Shown: in pieces, positions 60,797 through 64,000 of the stretch
How positions within the stretch are numbered: the first letter of the stretch is position 1
How the letters are laid out: each line of letters starts with the position of its first letter
Source: Acidobacteriota bacterium
GTDB taxonomy: Bacteria; Acidobacteriota; Holophagae; Holophagales; Holophagaceae
DNA: 64,000 nucleotides
Direction of reading: 5' to 3'
NCBI GenBank assembly: GCA_021794095.1
Contig: JAJYRN010000003.1
Coordinates: forward strand, 124,001 to 188,000
Position numbers and translations under genes: made by a program
Notes under the pieces: model-generated
What the model saw: only the letters and a program-made list of their open reading frames with translations
Databases searched by the model: none
Told to the model about the DNA's origin: nothing

Positions 60797-61375
60797 CTAT
60801 TTCTGCGGCGTGGCCCAGCGGGTTCCAGGCGGGGGATCGAAGTGGAAGGTGGAAGGGCGCGGCGGCGGCGGCACATGGGCCTGCGCCAGCACCAGCCGCT
60901 GGTGGGCACCCGTGCCGTCGGTCCAGGCCACCGAAGCGAGCAGTCCATGGTGGCCCCCGGCCTTCACCTCGGGCAACCCCGGGACGCGCGGATGCAGGAG
61001 GACCATCTCCCCAGGCAGGGCCTCGGCCCGGTAGAGCAGATCCAGACGGCGGGGTTCCAGCAGGAGGCCCAGGAGGGGGTATTCCTTCAGGGCTTCCTGG
61101 AGCTTGACGCTCTGGGCGGTACGGGTATCCGGGTCGTACTGCACGAGTTGGCGGCCATCCGCCATCACCAGGAGCCCCGAATCATAGGCCACGCGCAGCC
61201 GGCCCCCTTTTTCGAGCAGAAGGGTGCCCCGCTGCTGGAGCTTCCCGAACACCGCGCTGTCGCTGGTCTGGGTGAACCGGGCCGCCAGCGCCGGCTGCGA
61301 CGGGAGGGCCCTCCACCAGCCCGGGAGCGCCGCAACGGCCGGAAGGCACACCGCCAGCATCAGGAAGCGCCGCAC
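60797..61375 (-). CDS. LolA-like outer-membrane lipoprotein carrier
   Basis: 192 residues. A signal segment (LMLAVCLPAVAALPGWW) then a LolA-type curved sheet: ALAARFTQTS, LLLEKGGRLRVAYDSGLLVMADGRQLVQYDPDTRT and LLHPRVPGLPE. LolA shuttles lipoproteins through the periplasm. The start is probably GTG 61375, one base after the stop of the MglA-like gene; a shorter form could start at the Met five codons in. This places a cell-envelope protein under the same message as a polarity GTPase. Confidence 0.72.
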   Translation of the reverse strand: MRRFLMLAVCLPAVAALPGWWRALPSQPALAARFTQTSDSAVFGKLQQRGTLLLEKGGRLRVAYDSGLLVMADGRQLVQYDPDTRTAQSVKLQEALKEYPLLGLLLEPRRLDLLYRAEALPGEMVLLHPRVPGLPEVKAGGHHGLLASVAWTDGTGAHQRLVLAQAHVPPPPRPSTFHFDPPPGTRWATPQK

Positions 61376-61376
61376 C

Positions 61377-62654
61377 TCAACCCCGCTTGATCTCAAGGGA
61401 GAGTTTGGCCGTGGCCCCCTTGGAAGGTACCGGACGACGGAGCTGGCCTTCGCTGACCACCTGGCCTCCGGCACGGAGCTGCACGACCACCTCAATGTCC
61501 TGGGCGTCAAGCTCCGGGGGCAGGTCGAGCCGAAGCACCGAAGGAGCCCCCGACCGGCCCACCATGGTCAATTCGCCGAGCAGCGAGTTGATCGCATCCT
61601 TGTGATCCAGATGCTTGGTCTTGGGCACGGCGGGTTTCTGGACATCAGCCTTCAGTGCCGCCAGAGCGGCCAAGGGATCCGCCTTGGGCCTGGCCGGTGA
61701 CGGCGTGGCCGGCCGGGGCGGTTTGAGGGATTCAACGGCCGGAGGCGGCGGGAGTGCGGCAGGTGCGGGCAACGGTGCCACGGGTGCCAGCACGGGTGGG
61801 ATGGGCGCAGCCTCTTCCGGTGCGGGCTCGGGCGTCTTCACTGTGGTGGGCGGTTCCGGCAGCATCGGGGGCTCGATGATGAGGCTGTCATCGTCATCCG
61901 TATCCGCCAAGGGGCCGGGCTGCGGGGGGGCGGGAGATCGGGAGCTTCCCATGTCCAGCAGGTCCGTCACGGAGGGCAGATCGGATAGCGTGAGGGGCTG
62001 GGGCGCGGGTGGGAGCGGTTGGGCGGCCTGTGGCGGGGGGAGGGGCGCCGGGGCCTGCCCTTCACCCATTACATGGTTCTTGATGTGCGTGAGGGCCAGG
62101 CGGGTGATGCCCCGGAGGGTTTCGAAGACGCCGGTCCCGTCGGAGGCCACTGACTGGAAGCTGGGCAGTCCCCTGGCATTGAAAGTGGACTCCAGTTCAT
62201 CTATAGAGACCACGTTCTTGAGATCCCGCTTGTTCCACTGGAACACGAGGGGAATCTCGTCGAGGACTAGGCCAAGTTCCTTGAGGTTTTCGGCGAGGTT
62301 CTGGTAGCTCTCCCGGCAGGCGTCCAGCATCGCCGTCTGGCTGTCCACCACGAAGACGATGCCATCCACCCCCTTGAGCACGAGCTTCCGGGTGCTGTTG
62401 TAGAACACCTGACCCGGCACCGTGTAGAGCTGGAGTTTGGTCTTGAACCCACCCACCATGCCCACATCCATGGGCAGCAGGTCGAAAAACAGGGTGCGGT
62501 CTGTCTCGGTATTGAGACTGACCATCTCGCCGCGAGCCTTCTGGGTGGTCCTCCCGTAAATAGTGTTGAGATTAGTGGTCTTCCCGCACAGGCCCGGCCC
62601 GTAATAGACGATCTTTGCCGTCATCTGCCGTGTGGCGTGATTGAAGAAAACCAT
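61377..62654 (-). CDS. MglA-type GTPase with proline-rich C-terminal extension
   Basis: 425 residues. Residues 1-195 are a complete MglA-like Ras-superfamily GTPase: VYYGPGLCGKTTNLN (P-loop 19-27), STETDRTLFFDLLP-like switch region, YTVPGQVFYN (switch II), VVDSQ, QWNKRDL (G4). MglA sets the front-rear axis for gliding and type IV pili. After this comes a Pro/Ala/Glu-rich linker (about 200-345, including an acidic DTDDDDS patch) and a small C-terminal beta-like domain (about 355-425, LRLDLPPELDAQDIEVVVQL). Myxococcus MglA stops near 195, so the extension is unusual. The cognate MglB is not in view. Confidence 0.9.
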   Translation of the reverse strand: MVFFNHATRQMTAKIVYYGPGLCGKTTNLNTIYGRTTQKARGEMVSLNTETDRTLFFDLLPMDVGMVGGFKTKLQLYTVPGQVFYNSTRKLVLKGVDGIVFVVDSQTAMLDACRESYQNLAENLKELGLVLDEIPLVFQWNKRDLKNVVSIDELESTFNARGLPSFQSVASDGTGVFETLRGITRLALTHIKNHVMGEGQAPAPLPPPQAAQPLPPAPQPLTLSDLPSVTDLLDMGSSRSPAPPQPGPLADTDDDDSLIIEPPMLPEPPTTVKTPEPAPEEAAPIPPVLAPVAPLPAPAALPPPPAVESLKPPRPATPSPARPKADPLAALAALKADVQKPAVPKTKHLDHKDAINSLLGELTMVGRSGAPSVLRLDLPPELDAQDIEVVVQLRAGGQVVSEGQLRRPVPSKGATAKLSLEIKRG

Positions 62655-62736
62655 CCTGGGGTGTCCTCGGACAGGGAGGGACTCAGAATAGCCTCACCTG
62701 GCGGCCAGGCTCAACCACGGACCTGACTGTTAAGAA

Positions 62737-63255
62737 TTATGAAGAAAGTCCCTTCAGCGCCATGAGCACCTCCTGGGCATGCCCTGCGGGGTTCACGCCC
62801 ACGAACACCTTCCGGATCACGCCGGAGGCATCAATCAGGAAGGTCGTGCGTTTGGCCCAGCCCAGAATGGGCATACGAACCCCGTAGGCGTCAATGATCC
62901 GGCGGTCGGGATCCGCCACCAGCCGGAACGGCAGATGGTACTTGGCCGCAAAGACCTTGTGGCTGGCAGCGGTGTCGGCGCTCACGCCGAGGATCACGGC
63001 ACCCGTGGCCTGGATGGCAGAGTAGCCATCCCGGAAACTGCAGGCTTCCGTCGTGCAGCCAGGGGTTTCGTCCTTGGGATAGAAATACAGCACCACCGGA
63101 TGCCCCTTGAAGTCCGCAAGGGCGATGGGGCGGCCATCCTGATCCACGGACTGGAAGGCCGGGGCCGGTTGGCCGGCCACAGGCATCGCGGCGCGGGCGG
63201 TACCGCTGAGCAGAGCCAGGATGGACACCGAGGCTCCAGGAAGAATGAATCGCAT
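62737..63255 (-). CDS. Exported peroxiredoxin (BCP/PrxQ type)
   Basis: 172 residues. A signal peptide (MRFILPGASVSILALLSGTARA) directs it outside the inner membrane. The thioredoxin-fold core has peroxidatic Cys67 and resolving Cys72 in TPGCTTEACSFRD, the short-range pair of PrxQ, plus LGVSADTAASHKVFAAKYHLPF and a WAKRTTFLID block. It reduces peroxides with thiol donors. Start ATG 63255 was chosen because it gives the signal peptide; most BCPs are cytosolic, so the export is the notable point. Divergent from the dehydrogenase gene. Confidence 0.88.
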   Translation of the reverse strand: MRFILPGASVSILALLSGTARAAMPVAGQPAPAFQSVDQDGRPIALADFKGHPVVLYFYPKDETPGCTTEACSFRDGYSAIQATGAVILGVSADTAASHKVFAAKYHLPFRLVADPDRRIIDAYGVRMPILGWAKRTTFLIDASGVIRKVFVGVNPAGHAQEVLMALKGLSS

Positions 63256-63345
63256 GGGCTGCCTTTCGCGCGGGGGCGGAGATTCGCCATACTCGCTTGG
63301 ATGCCGCGAAAGATCCAACCGGTTCGCGGAGATGTGGGAGTGGAT

Positions 63346-64000
63346 GTGGCGATCCGGCTGGCAGTGATTCCGGGAGATGGCATCGGACCCGAGGTGGTTC
63401 GCGAAGTCCTGCCCCTGCTGGAGTGGGCGCGAGGCCGAGGCAGGGAGCTGACCTGGGAGATCCATCCCTGGGGCGCCACGCATTTCCTGGCCACGGGGAA
63501 GATCCTGCCAGAGGATGCGTTCATCGAACTCCGGGATCAAACGGATGGCATCCTCTTCGGCGCCGTCGGAGACCCGCGGGTGCCGGACGGCCGCCACGCC
63601 GAAGGCCTGCTGCTGCGCCTGCGCCGGGATCTGGAATTGACCGTCAATGAGCGGCCCTGCCGGCCCATCCTGGACGCCCACCTGCCCTTGAAGGGCGTGA
63701 GGGCCGCCGAGGTCGCAATCGAAGTCTTCCGGGAGAATACGGAAGGCCCCTATTGCCTGAAGGGGACCACGGAGCCCCATCGCGCCACGGATCTGGCCGA
63801 ACACACCGAACCCGCTGTGCGCCGCCTGCTGGAGGCGGCCTTCGCGCGGGCGGCGGAACGTGGCTGCTCCCTGACCCTGGCCCACAAGGCGAACGTGCTG
63901 AAGCATGGCCATGGGCTGTGGCTGCGGATGTTCCAGGAACTCCGGGCAGCCTTCCACCAGGTGCCCGCCCGAGGCCTTCATGCGGACGCCCTGCTCTGCG
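63346..64000 (+). CDS. 3-isopropylmalate dehydrogenase-like protein (cut by window edge)
   Basis: The frame is open to the last base, so only the first 218 residues are seen. RLAVIPGDGIGPEVV at the start, ENTEGPYC, and the LAHKANVLKHGHGLW block match LeuB/tartrate-type beta-decarboxylating dehydrogenases, closer to isopropylmalate dehydrogenase than the dehydrogenase at 15526. GTG 63346 is taken as start because GGGAG lies at the right distance; an in-frame ATG at 63301 would add 15 residues. A second dehydrogenase of this family makes it likely that the one at 15526 has a job other than leucine synthesis. Confidence 0.85.
   Translation, partial: MAIRLAVIPGDGIGPEVVREVLPLLEWARGRGRELTWEIHPWGATHFLATGKILPEDAFIELRDQTDGILFGAVGDPRVPDGRHAEGLLLRLRRDLELTVNERPCRPILDAHLPLKGVRAAEVAIEVFRENTEGPYCLKGTTEPHRATDLAEHTEPAVRRLLEAAFARAAERGCSLTLAHKANVLKHGHGLWLRMFQELRAAFHQVPARGLHADALLC

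Overview
This is a high-GC bacterial chromosome window (roughly two thirds G+C by eye) packed with short-gap and overlapping genes. No rRNA, tRNA, transposase, phage module or CRISPR array was seen. The protein set suggests a Gram-negative, motile or surface-moving organism: an outer-membrane barrel protein, a LolA-like protein, an MglA-type polarity GTPase, CheX, and a quinol-dependent nitric oxide reductase. My best guess is Acidobacteriota, class Holophagae (Geothrix/Holophaga-like). That is an inference from protein flavour; the window has no marker gene that settles it, and a Myxococcota-like lineage is the main alternative.

Layout. 1-12 kb: end of a saccharopine-dehydrogenase-like gene, rapZ, secA, ndk, proS with a coupled small gene, yqeY-type, cheX, ferredoxins, thiL, a DUF2062 membrane protein, ybaB-recR. 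11.4-16.6 kb: a leftward five-gene cassette (beta-decarboxylating dehydrogenase, HMG-CoA-lyase-family lyase, family III CoA-transferase, LeuC, LeuD) that looks like a reversible link between 2-oxobutyrate and acetyl-CoA + pyruvate through (R)-citramalate. 16.8-27.5 kb: polA with a tandemly duplicated 5' end, an SDR, a beta-propeller protein, a ResB-like protein, an IspH-UbiA fusion, a membrane acyltransferase and an outer-membrane protein. 27.7-32.8 kb: nitric oxide reductase, an anti-sigma-type kinase with two poorly known genes, and an Lrp regulator. 32.9-39.9 kb: recG, an N-terminally truncated subtilase, the coaD-MEMO-VOC operon, a 393-bp element bounded by inverted repeats, and ddl. 39.9-48.9 kb: a mini FlgC-like protein, an S41-like pseudoprotease, a divergent polysaccharide deacetylase, crcB-DUF190, an MFS carrier, and an operon combining a dynamin-like GTPase with an enolase fragment and unknown proteins; map. 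48.9-64 kb: ispE, gene remnants, an ABC exporter, a large hybrid histidine kinase, an overlapped MFS-hutH-HD-kinase-HAD run, a LolA-like/MglA pair, an exported PrxQ/BCP, and the start of an isopropylmalate-dehydrogenase gene.

Two themes recur. First, the spaces between genes carry families of small hairpin repeats: GNA-loop hairpins whose stems covary between copies, an element with a 19-bp terminal inverted repeat, an AACGAGGGGGG family, and an AACCGCGAA family. Second, several genes are fragments beside intact neighbours (subtilase, thioesterase, quinone reductase, enolase), which suggests repeated deletion events. Many operons are translationally coupled through ATGA, TGATG or TAATG overlaps. 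The most promising candidates for new biology are the citramalate cassette, the IspH-UbiA fusion, the polA leader duplication, the MglA protein with a proline-rich extension, and the dynamin-enolase-fragment operon.
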